Origin: Hyphomicrobiales bacterium
Lineage (GTDB): Bacteria; Pseudomonadota; Alphaproteobacteria; Rhizobiales; Aestuariivirgaceae
Direction: 5' to 3'
Assembly (NCBI GenBank): GCA_025359265.1
Contig: JANYHB010000061.1
Span: forward strand, 1-42,506
Length of the DNA: 42,506 nt
This document shows, piece by piece, positions 6,897 through 15,917 of this stretch. The translations under genes were made by a program, and so were the position numbers. Each line of letters starts with the position of its first letter. Within the stretch, counting starts at the first letter, position 1. The notes under the pieces were generated by a model. That model was given only the letters and a program-made list of their open reading frames with translations, made no database searches and had not been told where the DNA came from.

Positions 6897-9530
6897 ATGG
6901 CTGATGTAAGTTTGGAAACGGTAACAGGCAAACTTAATCAAGTTGGCTATGACACATTCATGCAAGCTTTGCGACAGGCCAAGGGTGCTGGCAACCGCAA
7001 TCTTGAGCTTGAACATTGGCTGCTTAAAATTCTGCAAATGGATAACACGGATGTTGCGCTGACGACGGACTATTTCAAACTGGATCAAGCCAAATTACTG
7101 GCAGATTTAAACGGAGTTGTGTCGGGCTTTGCAACGAACAAAACTGAAATGCCCGGCATTTCAGAAAATATTATTGATGCGCTGGATCGTGGTTGGCACT
7201 ATGCGACTTTGATGTTCGGTGAAACGCAAATTCGCAGCGGGCACATTCTGTCTGCGGTGTTGAAGGAACCAAAGCTGGCGCGCACATTGCATGGCATTTC
7301 CAAGCAATTCAAATTAATCGATGCAGAGTTGTTGAGCAATGAGCACCGTAAAATCTGGCAGCAATCCATTGAAGAAAACATGCGCCCCATGGATGGCTCT
7401 GGCCTTGTGGCCAAAGGTTCCCCGGGCGAACAAGCTTCCGGTGCGAAGGGCACAACTGCGTTAGACCGATTTGCCATCGACTTAACTGCGAAGGCGGCTT
7501 CTGGTGAAATGGATCCTATCGTTGGACGAGATGAAGAAATTCGCCAAATCATTGATGTGTTGATGCGTCGACGCCAGAACAATCCGATCCTTACGGGTGA
7601 AGCAGGCGTTGGCAAAACCGCTGTGGTGGAAGGCTTTGCGCAACGCATTGCAGCAGGCTCTGTGCCGCCACCCTTGCGCGGAAACAAACTTTACGCCTTG
7701 GACATTGGCTTAATGCAGGCAGGTGCTTCCATGAAGGGCGAGTTTGAGCAACGCTTGCGCTCTGTTATCGACCAGGTGCAATCATCGCCCATTCCCATCA
7801 TCTTGTTCATCGACGAAGCTCATACTTTAATTGGCGCAGGCGGTGCAGCAGGCACCGGTGATGCCGCCAACCTGTTGAAGCCGGCCCTGGCGCGTGGAAC
7901 ACTGAAAACCATCGCTGCCACCACATGGTCTGAATATCGTCAATACATTGAAAAAGATCCGGCCCTCACCAGACGCTTCCAGCCCATCAACATCGGTGAG
8001 CCTGAAGTTGATCGCTGCTGCGACATGATGCGTGGGTTGCTTGCGCCGATGGAGAAGCATCACAAGGTGCACATCTCTGATCCTGCAGTGGTTGCTGCTG
8101 TAAAACTTTCAAGCCGCTATATTCCTTCGCGGCAATTGCCCGACAAAGCCGTGAGCCTGCTTGATACGGCAGCGGCCCGCGTTGCCGTTTCGCAAACCGC
8201 AACGCCTGCTGCCGTCGAAGACGCACGTGTGTTGATTACCGCGCGCGAAACCGAGTTGGCGGCATTGGAGCGCGAGCGCGACATTGGTGCGGCAGACGAA
8301 GAGCGTATCACCGAAGTGAAAGACGCCATTGCCGCTGCCAAAGACAAGCTTGCCACGCTCGAAAAAGAATGGGCCGCTGAAAAAGTTATCGTTGAAGAAA
8401 TCATGACGGCCCGCAAAGTGATTGGGGAAGCAGGGCCGGAGGCAGAAGCGGCGCGCGAAAAGCTCAGCGGCATCATCGCCAAGCTTGACGAAATCGATCC
8501 CGAAAAGCGCATGATTTATCCTTACGTAGGTGAGCAATCGGTGGCCTCTGTTGTATCTGATTGGACGGGCATTCCCATGGGCCGCATGGTGAAGGATGAG
8601 GTGCAAACCATCCTCAACCTCGCGGACATCCTAAGCAAGCGTGTTGTGGGCCAGGACCATGGCTTGAAAATGATCGCGCGCCGCATCGAAACCAATCGCG
8701 CAAAGTTGGATAATCCCAATAAGCCCATCGGCGTGTTCATGTTGGCCGGGCCTTCGGGCGTGGGCAAAACTGAAACGGCTTTGGCCCTTGCTGAGGCGCT
8801 TTACAGCGGCGAGCAAAACATGATCACCATCAACATGTCTGAATTCCAGGAAGCGCACACGGTTTCAACGCTAAAGGGCGCACCCCCAGGCTATGTGGGC
8901 TATGGTGAAGGCGGCAGATTAACCGAAGCCGTGCGCCGCAAGCCTTACAGTGTCGTGTTGTTGGATGAAGTTGAAAAGGCCCACCCGGATGTGCATGAGC
9001 TTTTCTTCCAGGTGTTTGATAAAGGTGTGATGGAAGATGGCTCTGGCCGCCGCATTGATTTCAAAAACACTTTAATTATCCTCACCACTAATGCCGGCAC
9101 AGAAATGATTATGGATGCCGCCTCGCGTGGCAGCGAGCGGCCGGATTTAGAACAGCTGGCCGTGGATCTGAAACCTTCGCTCTTGCAGGTATTCCCGCCT
9201 GCATTGCTGGGCCGCATCGTAACTATTCCCTACTACCCCCTTTCAGGGGATATGCTGGGCGGCATCGTGCGCCTACAGTTAAACCGCATTGGCAAACGCA
9301 TTAGCGATAATCACAACGCGAAATTCGTTTACGATGATGCCGTGGTGGAGAAGATCGTAACCATGTGCAACGACCCAGATAGCGGCGGCCGCATGGTGGA
9401 TAACATCGTCACCAACACTTTGCTGCCAGCGCTGTCACGGCTGATCCTGAACAAGGCAATTGCCGGGGAAGAGATCAAAGAGGCGAGAGTGGACGTGGTG
9501 GATGGTGAGTTTACGTATGGGGTGAGTTGA
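6897..9530 (+). CDS. tssH: T6SS sheath-recycling AAA+ ATPase TssH (ClpV)
   Basis: This 877-residue ClpB-family ATPase has two AAA+ modules. The first has a Walker A GEAGVGKT near residue 234 and Walker B LFIDEAH near 303. The second has GPSGVGKT near 618 and VVLLDEVEKAH. A coiled-coil middle domain rich in Glu, Lys and Ala separates them. ClpV extracts TssC from contracted sheaths so they can be reused; the ClpV-type N-terminal domain and the tss context distinguish it from housekeeping ClpB. ATG 6897 is chosen over an upstream frame opening at 6840 because it follows GAGGAAAG and starts MADVSLETV. It ends the core plus-strand tss block. Confidence 0.97.
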   Translation: MADVSLETVTGKLNQVGYDTFMQALRQAKGAGNRNLELEHWLLKILQMDNTDVALTTDYFKLDQAKLLADLNGVVSGFATNKTEMPGISENIIDALDRGWHYATLMFGETQIRSGHILSAVLKEPKLARTLHGISKQFKLIDAELLSNEHRKIWQQSIEENMRPMDGSGLVAKGSPGEQASGAKGTTALDRFAIDLTAKAASGEMDPIVGRDEEIRQIIDVLMRRRQNNPILTGEAGVGKTAVVEGFAQRIAAGSVPPPLRGNKLYALDIGLMQAGASMKGEFEQRLRSVIDQVQSSPIPIILFIDEAHTLIGAGGAAGTGDAANLLKPALARGTLKTIAATTWSEYRQYIEKDPALTRRFQPINIGEPEVDRCCDMMRGLLAPMEKHHKVHISDPAVVAAVKLSSRYIPSRQLPDKAVSLLDTAAARVAVSQTATPAAVEDARVLITARETELAALERERDIGAADEERITEVKDAIAAAKDKLATLEKEWAAEKVIVEEIMTARKVIGEAGPEAEAAREKLSGIIAKLDEIDPEKRMIYPYVGEQSVASVVSDWTGIPMGRMVKDEVQTILNLADILSKRVVGQDHGLKMIARRIETNRAKLDNPNKPIGVFMLAGPSGVGKTETALALAEALYSGEQNMITINMSEFQEAHTVSTLKGAPPGYVGYGEGGRLTEAVRRKPYSVVLLDEVEKAHPDVHELFFQVFDKGVMEDGSGRRIDFKNTLIILTTNAGTEMIMDAASRGSERPDLEQLAVDLKPSLLQVFPPALLGRIVTIPYYPLSGDMLGGIVRLQLNRIGKRISDNHNAKFVYDDAVVEKIVTMCNDPDSGGRMVDNIVTNTLLPALSRLILNKAIAGEEIKEARVDVVDGEFTYGVS

Positions 9531-9602
9531 AGGCAACGCACATCAACAGGGTGAAAACTTGATATTTAGCCCTTGAATTTTAATTTCGCTGAGGAAAACG
9601 TC

Positions 9603-10028
9603 ATGGCAAAAGTGGAGATTATTGGCGGGGTTTTATTCTTCAATCTTGATGCTGATGTAGGCAGGCTATCGGCAAATAAAATCGATGATGTTGAATTGGT
9701 GCGTTTTGGTTACATAAGGAAGAAAAACAGCCCTAACGTGGTGGGCAGATTGTCGCCGCGGGAAATCGCAGCCTTACAAGCCTTACGACCAAGAGGGGGC
9801 TCCGATTCAGACATTCAGGAAGTGATCGATGCGCACCAGGAAAGCAGGGGTGGCACTCAAGATGGCAAAGTCAGCGTTGGAAAATCGCAAATAACCCACG
9901 GCCCTCGCTATGATAACAAGCACGCCTGGATCATCTACAACTTGTGCCACAACATGGCAGACGCGTTTCCATACATATATCCAAGAATTGACCAGCACGA
10001 ATTATCAGGCCCTGACATTTCAAAATGA
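9603..10028 (+). CDS. Hypothetical protein in the post-clpV cassette
   Basis: I do not recognise this 141-residue protein. It is soluble-looking, with no signal peptide or membrane segment. It has a beta-rich start (VEIIGGVLFFNLDAD), a charged middle (LSPREIAALQALRPRGG) and an aromatic end (HAWIIYNLCHNMADAFPYIY). ATG 9603 is chosen over a frame opening at 9573 because GAGG lies just upstream. It is the first of four unknown plus-strand genes between clpV and the convergent ppkA. T6SS effector and immunity genes are often placed like this, but nothing in the sequence proves such a role. Confidence 0.7.
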   Translation: MAKVEIIGGVLFFNLDADVGRLSANKIDDVELVRFGYIRKKNSPNVVGRLSPREIAALQALRPRGGSDSDIQEVIDAHQESRGGTQDGKVSVGKSQITHGPRYDNKHAWIIYNLCHNMADAFPYIYPRIDQHELSGPDISK

Positions 10029-10221
10029 GTGCGACAGCTCCTTGATGTAGGATATTGACTTTTCGCAGACTGATGTTGGTTTGTTGCTTAATAAGTTACC
10101 TCGCATACCACCACCGCATAAATTAAATTTCCATCGCAACGGGTTACGACACAATCAAGTATTCCCTGCAAAAGCCGTGTAACTTGAACGATCTGCATCT
10201 GCTGTTCTATGAGGTCTGAAA
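10029..10221. other. Intergenic gap within the unknown-gene cassette
   Basis: This is 193 bases, AT-richer than its neighbours, with no supported gene on either strand. It may hold a promoter for the peptidoglycan-binding-domain gene, but no convincing -35/-10 pair was found. Confidence 0.4.
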
Positions 10222-10596
10222 ATGCTTCAATCAAAATTATTTAAATCCAACAAGCGGTTGAATGATTGCGCAACTTCAGATCCCACTCATGTTCAACCAG
10301 GTGATAGGGGTGAACACGTGAAGCTTATCCAGATTGCACTGCAATGGTTCAGCCCGGTAAAAATTGATCGGGGAGAATTGTCCGCTGGTTTTTATGGCAA
10401 ATCGACCGCCAGTTCCGTGCTTCATTACAAACGATCCCACAATATTGTGAATCATGCCTATCAAAATGCTGCCGACGATATCGTTGGAAAAATGACGATT
10501 AAGACATTGGACGATGAGGTGGTTGAGGATCAGGAAAACGGCTCTTCCAACCTCGCTGCTGGCGGATTGCGTCCAATAGTTGGTAGAATTGTTTAG
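10222..10596 (+). CDS. Small peptidoglycan-binding (PG_binding_1-like) domain protein
   Basis: The 124-residue product matches a single PG_binding_1 domain. VQPGDRGEHVKLIQIAL supplies the first helix, GFYGKSTASSVLHYKRSH the Y/FG-x-x-T-x-x-A-V pattern, and IVGKMTIKTLDDE the closing G-x-(x)2-T-x-x-x-L element. The domain normally binds the glycan-peptide wall. No signal peptide is seen, so if it reaches the wall it is probably delivered rather than Sec-exported, which would suit a T6SS-linked role. The C-terminal 25 residues are low-complexity. It may form a module with the next gene, which follows 15 bases later behind a perfect AGGAGG. Confidence 0.75.
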   Translation: MLQSKLFKSNKRLNDCATSDPTHVQPGDRGEHVKLIQIALQWFSPVKIDRGELSAGFYGKSTASSVLHYKRSHNIVNHAYQNAADDIVGKMTIKTLDDEVVEDQENGSSNLAAGGLRPIVGRIV

Positions 10597-10611
10597 GGTT
10601 AGGAGGCGGCT

Positions 10612-11583
10612 ATGGCTGTAGAGTTCGAGGTGGAAGAGGGGCCTACAATAAGTGCTGCTGTTCCAAAATGGGGGCCAAATATCAGTGTTTCGCCCAGAGC
10701 GTGCCTTGTTACGGCTATAGGCCTGAGTGAGGCTGAGCAAACCGCGATTGAGACCGCAAGTGCAACTTTCAATTCGGGCGTGGTACCACCTGCCATTACC
10801 ATATCAGCTGCTTGCACGCTCAATTTTCCCAAGTCAAAGGCGGGCGGCCTATCGAGTGCCAACATCTTGAATAAAATAAAAACTGAGTTTGAGTTTGGAT
10901 TGGTTCAAGGGTTGAAATCCCACAACATGCTTTTTGAGTTTTGGGGTCGAACGGCAGATGACGGAAAAACTTTCAGATTTGTGGGCATGCCCAATGTTTT
11001 CGAAATTGATACCACCACCTTAACCAAACCTTGGACGCGCACGGCTGCCACGCGAAGCAAAATCATAGACATCAGCGGAATTGCCGGCCCTGACATTTTT
11101 ACCTATCGCGTATTTTCAGAAATGGCAGACCATCCCCTGTGGATTTTTGGATCTCGCGTTCCATTTGAACACCCTACAAAACACCGGATCGCCCATATAT
11201 TGCGGCGAGTAACTGCGAAACGCGAATTTCGCACTATGTTCGCGTTCCGCGAGAAAAGCACAAACAAGGTAGAGGGCATTTGCTCAATGGCTTGGGAGAT
11301 AGTGCACGCGCATAACGTGAGTTATGTTGAAACGGTATCGGGTTCCGGCTCATCACTTCAAGTGACAGCGGTTTCCACCGGAGGCCAACCGCCAAGGCCC
11401 GGTTCCGGAACAGCCAGCGACATTGGGGAAGAGGAAAGAAGATTATTGAAAAATGCCTTTGGCTCCGGGCCATTTTTAACGCCTGAAAGCCTTAATGTGT
11501 GGCTAAACGATGCAAACCATGTGACTGTGACCCAGGAAGCGACCAATGCTGAATTTGATGTCAATTTCTATGTCACGCGGTGA
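10612..11583 (+). CDS. Hypothetical protein, candidate T6SS-linked accessory or effector
   Basis: I do not recognise this 323-residue protein. It begins VEFEVEEGPTISAAVPKWGP, has a hydrophobic but non-membrane middle, and a Ser/Gly-rich linker (about residues 240-268) before a C-terminal domain ending FDVNFYVTR. No signal peptide, catalytic motif or transmembrane helix is visible. The start is well supported by AGGAGG five bases upstream. It follows the peptidoglycan-binding-domain gene so closely that the two are probably co-translated. The last 50 residues, after the linker, could be a separate module. Base composition does not differ obviously from neighbours. Confidence 0.75.
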   Translation: MAVEFEVEEGPTISAAVPKWGPNISVSPRACLVTAIGLSEAEQTAIETASATFNSGVVPPAITISAACTLNFPKSKAGGLSSANILNKIKTEFEFGLVQGLKSHNMLFEFWGRTADDGKTFRFVGMPNVFEIDTTTLTKPWTRTAATRSKIIDISGIAGPDIFTYRVFSEMADHPLWIFGSRVPFEHPTKHRIAHILRRVTAKREFRTMFAFREKSTNKVEGICSMAWEIVHAHNVSYVETVSGSGSSLQVTAVSTGGQPPRPGSGTASDIGEEERRLLKNAFGSGPFLTPESLNVWLNDANHVTVTQEATNAEFDVNFYVTR

Positions 11584-11652
11584 TGCCATTTTTAAACTTC
11601 GCCGACAGCGCAGCCAAGACGTAGAAAACCATGTTTTGGTAGGTTTGGTGAA

Positions 11653-12258
11653 ATGGCAACATTAGACGTATTGAATCTTGATTGCTTCACAACCTCTCCC
11701 AAGCGTGAAAAATACTTGGCGATGGCGCGGGGTTATTCGGAAAAAGATGACATGGGTGATTTCAATGGGGGCATTCTCAACCCGCAACGTGAACATTTGT
11801 CTGTGGGCCAAAACTATTACCGGTTTGTGTCACGTTCACTTAAGGCAGAATACAAAACCGGCGGCGCGTGGTGGATTGATGCTGATACGTTGAACAGCAT
11901 CTATAACCGCTTTCGCGTAACAGGCGCCAATCCGCGCACCCCTTACAGTGCTGGCCCCGCAAGCTCTACCATTCGTGAATGGCTGGCGCTTACGTTTGAG
12001 TGGAACATGATTGAGGAAATTGTCATTTCCCAACTACAGGCCAGACTGGACTGCTATTCCGGCTTCGGCCGGGTGGCGCGGGGCCATCACGATTTTGATA
12101 CGCGTGGCTTTGGTTACGCACCGCACCTCAGCAATTTATTTACAATCAAGCAGCTGTGCGTTCCAGAAGTCTACAAGCATCAAGACACAGCTTTCCCCAC
12201 CAGCAATATCGTTCCCTTTGAGCATTTCGAAGCCGTTGCCCGCGGACAGATTGTTTAA
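11653..12258 (+). CDS. Hypothetical protein, candidate T6SS effector-type gene
   Basis: This 201-residue protein is not recognised. It is rich in aromatic residues, arginine and histidine (YYRFVSRSLKAEYKTGGAWW; RGHHDFDTRGFGYAPHLS), with an enzyme-like mix of W, H, D and R and no signal peptide. An ADP-ribosyltransferase-like fold crossed my mind because of the YRFVS strand, but the later motifs do not align convincingly. It is the last plus-strand gene of the cassette and converges on ppkA, with only 19 bases between the stop codons. The cassette position at the end of the tss operon makes it a good effector candidate by context only. Confidence 0.7.
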   Translation: MATLDVLNLDCFTTSPKREKYLAMARGYSEKDDMGDFNGGILNPQREHLSVGQNYYRFVSRSLKAEYKTGGAWWIDADTLNSIYNRFRVTGANPRTPYSAGPASSTIREWLALTFEWNMIEEIVISQLQARLDCYSGFGRVARGHHDFDTRGFGYAPHLSNLFTIKQLCVPEVYKHQDTAFPTSNIVPFEHFEAVARGQIV

Positions 12259-12274
12259 ACAGCCAGAGACGTGA

Positions 12275-12305
12275 GGCTTATTTGTTTTTCAACGTCACAT
12301 AAGCC
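12275..12305. other. Inverted repeat at the convergent junction before ppkA
   Basis: GGCTTAT at 12275-12281 and ATAAGCC at 12299-12305 form a 7-bp dyad around the ppkA stop. A second partial dyad (GACGT...ACGTC) interleaves with it, and a TTTGTTTTTC run lies in the loop. It may serve as a weak bidirectional terminator between the converging operons, but it lacks the classical stem followed by a T-tract. Confidence 0.25.
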
Positions 12306-14479
12306 GTTTGGGCCGAAAAATTCTCGGCACTGGTTGCAGCCGCCAGCAGGGGATCAACAAAATCACTGCTCTCATAGGCATCTTGGTTGTTGACGGCATA
12401 AAGCGGCTTTGCGGCAGCCACAGCCAATATAATCATGGGATAGGTTTGGGGCTGGCCGCTATCTACATTTTCAGGGGCGGTGAGGCTCAATTTTGCGGTC
12501 AACTCACCTGCTGTTTCTTTGATACAATTGGGGCAGGCGCGGTTGATGTTCTGAATGCCGCCCGATTGATCAACCACAAACAGATAGGCCACACGGTCGC
12601 CTATGCCCGTAACCTTTACGGTGAGGGCATCACCCGCCGCAGATTGGCCTTGTTGATTACTGCGAATTTCGGTGCGATCCAACTTTACCTGCAAGGGCAT
12701 TTTTGGGTTGCTGGGCAACTTTGCCAAGCCAGACACCAAAGCACATTGATCCTGCGTTACCGGATTGAACGTGATATCAGGTCGATAGCCGGATTTTATC
12801 ACGAACTCCTTTTCGAATTTGCTGCGGGCCGAAGCTGAACCCAATGCGGAAAGCTTCGCCGTGGTTTCAGACATGGATGTTACATCTGCCTTTAAGCAGT
12901 TTCCTGTGCCATAGTCTGAAACGAAGTGGGTAAGTGCCGCCACATCGACTTTCGCCGGTAAACTGCTGGCAACAGTAGGCTCTGGCAATTTTGCAGCTTT
13001 GGCCGTTGCAACCACGCTTGCTGCGGGTTTGGGCTGTGGTGCAACAACGGCGCTGGGCTCAGTGGCCGCCACCTCAAGCGGTGGGGCAGCAACAGCCGGT
13101 GCAGCTGTTGTTGCGGCAACCGATTTCACAACCGGTATGATGGGCACCACCGGTGTTGAATGATTTACAGGGGTTGCGGGTTCGGTGGCCACTGGCAACG
13201 GGTCTTTCGGCACCGGCACGGGCGCTGATTCCTTAGCCACCGGAATGGCCGCTGCTTCATCAGGAATTTTATCGGCTATTTTTGGCGCGGGGGCAGGTTC
13301 GGCGACACTGGTTGCCACCGGAGTTGGCACCGGAGCAGGGTCCGTGCTGTTTGTCGCCACTGCATGTGGGGCAGGCGCAGTATCCGGGTTAATGGCTGCG
13401 ACTTGGTTCGGGGCAGGGGAGTTTTGGCTCTGCACGTAAATCCACCCGCCCAGAGCGCCCACACCAATCACGGCCACGACCGCAGCGCCCAGCGCCACAT
13501 TGCGCATTGCATTACCGCCAGTTTTTGGTAGCGACTGTGCAGAAGGTAGCGCATTTTTCGCAGCAAAAAATGCTTGCTGTGCCTTTGGTTGATCTTTTGT
13601 TTTTCCCCTGGCGGCAACCTGCTCCTTGTCCATCCAATCACGAACGGCTGCCATGCTGGCTGGCCGGTTTGCCGGGTCTGGTTGAAGCATCGCCGTTAGA
13701 ATGGGCTGCACTTGCTTGGGTATGCCGGCCTTTGCCAGGTCAGGCACAGTGCGCCGCTTGTCGATCACCTCAACTTGTGAGCCACTCATGTCCATAGCAT
13801 GCCCGCGGATGGCCGCAGCCATGGTGAGGGCAAGGCTGTAAATATCAGATTTTGGCGTCACTTCTCCGCCATAAAGCCCCAGCTGTTCGGGTGAGACATA
13901 ACTGTATTTACCGGCAAAACTTCCGCCCAGAAGGGTTCCGCCACCAACGCTGGCCGAACGGGCGATGCCAAAGTCTATGATCTTTGCGTTCTCAACCAGC
14001 CCGCCGGGCAAAATAACATTGTCGGGCGAAATATCACGGTGAATAACACCCGCCTCATGTGCCTTGTGAAGCCCGTCTGCAAGTCTGCGCAGCAGATAAA
14101 AAAAGTCTGCCGGGGTCAGTGGATTGGTTTTGATGCGCGCTGCAAGCGAAAGCCCATCAACATATTCCATCGCCAGATAGGGCCGGCCCAAAGTGCGATC
14201 GAGCGAGAAAACATAATAGCGCACAATGGCATCATGTGAGAGATGGTTGAGCACACGCGCTTCTTTGCGGAAAAGCTCATAGATCATTTCGTCCTTGGCA
14301 TATTCCGGAAGTACAACCTTAATCGCAACCGGATCGCCGGTTTGAATGTTGTGGCCCTTGAAAACTTCGCCCATGCCACCAACACCGATCAGGGCATCAA
14401 TCCGGTATGTTTGGTTAAGCTCAGTACCGATTTCTATGGTTGAGCCGCGCGCGATTATCTGGGTCCGATCATCCGACAT
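12278..14479 (-). CDS. ppkA: T6SS Ser/Thr protein kinase PpkA (TagE), membrane-anchored
   Basis: This 733-residue protein has an intact Hanks-type kinase domain: glycine loop GVGGMGEV at 32-39, Lys54, Glu73, HRD at 147-149, DFG at 169-171 and SPE at 196-198. It is followed by a transmembrane helix near 326-349, a long Pro/Ala/Val-rich linker and a C-terminal periplasmic domain of about 200 residues containing two close Cys (CPNC). In T6SS loci PpkA phosphorylates threonines on targets such as Fha or TssL, and PppA reverses this. It is the last gene of the minus-strand operon, nine bases after pppA. Its own N-terminus (DDRTQII) resembles the putative phospho-motif in TssL. Confidence 0.93.
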   Translation of the reverse strand: MSDDRTQIIARGSTIEIGTELNQTYRIDALIGVGGMGEVFKGHNIQTGDPVAIKVVLPEYAKDEMIYELFRKEARVLNHLSHDAIVRYYVFSLDRTLGRPYLAMEYVDGLSLAARIKTNPLTPADFFYLLRRLADGLHKAHEAGVIHRDISPDNVILPGGLVENAKIIDFGIARSASVGGGTLLGGSFAGKYSYVSPEQLGLYGGEVTPKSDIYSLALTMAAAIRGHAMDMSGSQVEVIDKRRTVPDLAKAGIPKQVQPILTAMLQPDPANRPASMAAVRDWMDKEQVAARGKTKDQPKAQQAFFAAKNALPSAQSLPKTGGNAMRNVALGAAVVAVIGVGALGGWIYVQSQNSPAPNQVAAINPDTAPAPHAVATNSTDPAPVPTPVATSVAEPAPAPKIADKIPDEAAAIPVAKESAPVPVPKDPLPVATEPATPVNHSTPVVPIIPVVKSVAATTAAPAVAAPPLEVAATEPSAVVAPQPKPAASVVATAKAAKLPEPTVASSLPAKVDVAALTHFVSDYGTGNCLKADVTSMSETTAKLSALGSASARSKFEKEFVIKSGYRPDITFNPVTQDQCALVSGLAKLPSNPKMPLQVKLDRTEIRSNQQGQSAAGDALTVKVTGIGDRVAYLFVVDQSGGIQNINRACPNCIKETAGELTAKLSLTAPENVDSGQPQTYPMIILAVAAAKPLYAVNNQDAYESSDFVDPLLAAATSAENFSAQTAYVTLKNK

Positions 14480-14488
14480 TTTACGGCC

Positions 14489-15247
14489 CTAGCTTTGGTT
14501 TCGTTTAGGATCAAATATCCAGGTTTTATCAGATTTTTCGACGCGCACCACAATGATTGAGATATTGTCTTTTCCGCCGCGCTCAAGTGCCATTTCAAGT
14601 AACCGATCACAGGCCATCTGTGGCATAGACCACGTTGTGTTGGCGAGAATTTCAGCATCCGTCACATGGCCTGTCAGCCCGTCGCTGCACAATAAGAAGC
14701 AATCGCCAGCATGCAACTCGCCTTCCGTTGTTTCAAGATCAAGATCTTGCTGAACGCCCACGGCTCTCGTGATCACGTTGCGGCGTGGCCAGGTTCTGGC
14801 CTCCTCAAGGGAAAGAACGCCGGTGTTGACAAGCTCTTGAACTTCCGTGTGATCTTGCGAAATCTGCCTCACTTTGCCAGCACGGATCAAGTAACTGCGC
14901 GAGTCTCCGGCCCACAGGCAGGTGTACCTGCCGTCTTTGAAAATGAGGGCATTGAGGGTTGAGCCCACGATGTGGTCGCTTGCCCCATTGGAGCGCGCCA
15001 ACAGGCTTTGGTTCACATCCATCATGCTGCCAACAAAGCTTGATACCAAGTCTTCCTGCGCGGGCAGATTGGCTGCGGCTTCGGCAATCATGGAGCTGGC
15101 GATATTGCCATCTCTATGTCCACCCATACCGTCAGCCACCAGCCATAACCCTCGTTTAGGGTTGCTATAGATGCTATCTTCATTGACTTTGCGCACCTTG
15201 CCAACATGCGTGGCTGCGCCGGTTTCGAACACCAAATCGTGTGTCAT
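14489..15247 (-). CDS. pppA: T6SS PP2C-type protein phosphatase PppA
   Basis: The 252-residue product is a PPM/PP2C phosphatase with the metal-binding motifs VNEDS (22-25 region), DGMGGH (39-44), CSDGLTGHV and GGKDNISIIVV. PppA removes the phosphate added by PpkA and so resets T6SS activation. A longer frame starts at 15352, but ATG 15247 is preferred: it overlaps the tagF stop as ATGA and gives the normal family start just before VGKVRKVNED. The protein is cytoplasmic, with no membrane segment. The tagF-pppA-ppkA cluster matches the known threonine phosphorylation pathway layout. Confidence 0.95.
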   Translation of the reverse strand: MTHDLVFETGAATHVGKVRKVNEDSIYSNPKRGLWLVADGMGGHRDGNIASSMIAEAAANLPAQEDLVSSFVGSMMDVNQSLLARSNGASDHIVGSTLNALIFKDGRYTCLWAGDSRSYLIRAGKVRQISQDHTEVQELVNTGVLSLEEARTWPRRNVITRAVGVQQDLDLETTEGELHAGDCFLLCSDGLTGHVTDAEILANTTWSMPQMACDRLLEMALERGGKDNISIIVVRVEKSDKTWIFDPKRNQS

Positions 15248-15909
15248 GTTGCAACGTGCCCTGTCATGAGTGTTATCCAAAGTGCAGGTGGCAAAGGACC
15301 ATCGACGGTAATCAATCGCTCGGGATAGGATTGGCCACCCAGCGTCCACCACAGGCTGCGCTGTTGGTTCATGTGAACTTGGGTGGAATTCGTCAACGCC
15401 GCAAAGGCCGCTTGAAGGGACCCATCGGTTCCGTCGCGGAACTGGATGGTTTGGCCCGTATCTGCAAGCAATGGCCCATGAAAAGCAGGGGGATGGCCAA
15501 GTTGCGCCAGCACCTGTGTGGGATCAAAAGGGCTCGTGTCATCCAACATGCTAAGCAGGGCTTGTTCGCAGGTTCCCAACCAATCACTCAGTGCTGCGTT
15601 GGGTGGCACCACCGGGTATTCATCTGCGCCTGCTAAAGCACAAATGCTGAGTGGAAAATATCGCCCGACGCCGTCTACCGAAGCCATGACGGCGCCTGTA
15701 ACAGCCTGGCCAAACACCGAAGGCCCGCACCAGAACCGCCAGATTGGCAGAGTGAGAAAAATCTCTTTCCAGCGCTCACCAAGGGCGTGTTGGCTTTCGG
15801 CCGTCGCCGCCTGCAGCCAGCGTTCCCAGCCATCGAGGAAAGGGCGCGCCATGTTATAGGCAACGAAATCGCGTTTTGCCGGAAGTTTGCCAAATAAGCC
15901 GCATTCCAT
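15244..15909 (-). CDS. tagF: T6SS regulatory protein TagF
   Basis: The 221-residue protein opens with GLFGKLPAKRDFVAYNM, the hallmark of TagF (the family has G-x-x-GKLPx-x-GDFV), followed by WERWLQAA and FWCGPSVFG. TagF is a post-translational repressor of T6SS assembly; in some bacteria it interacts with Fha. In Agrobacterium-type systems it can be fused to PppA. Here the two are separate genes joined by a 4-base ATGA overlap, so the functional link is retained. It begins eight bases after tssM ends. The length is normal and no lesions are visible. Confidence 0.93.
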   Translation of the reverse strand: MECGLFGKLPAKRDFVAYNMARPFLDGWERWLQAATAESQHALGERWKEIFLTLPIWRFWCGPSVFGQAVTGAVMASVDGVGRYFPLSICALAGADEYPVVPPNAALSDWLGTCEQALLSMLDDTSPFDPTQVLAQLGHPPAFHGPLLADTGQTIQFRDGTDGSLQAAFAALTNSTQVHMNQQRSLWWTLGGQSYPERLITVDGPLPPALWITLMTGHVAT

Positions 15910-15917
15910 ACCGGCAC

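Noticed and set aside
11653-12258. Assignment of the 201-residue protein as an ADP-ribosyltransferase toxin
   Set aside because: Only the YRFVS-like strand is suggestive; a convincing STS or ExE motif could not be located by eye, so no function is claimed.
12308-12838. A 176-codon plus-strand frame within ppkA
   Set aside because: It is an antisense shadow of the PpkA C-terminal domain; the kinase frame carries all recognised motifs.
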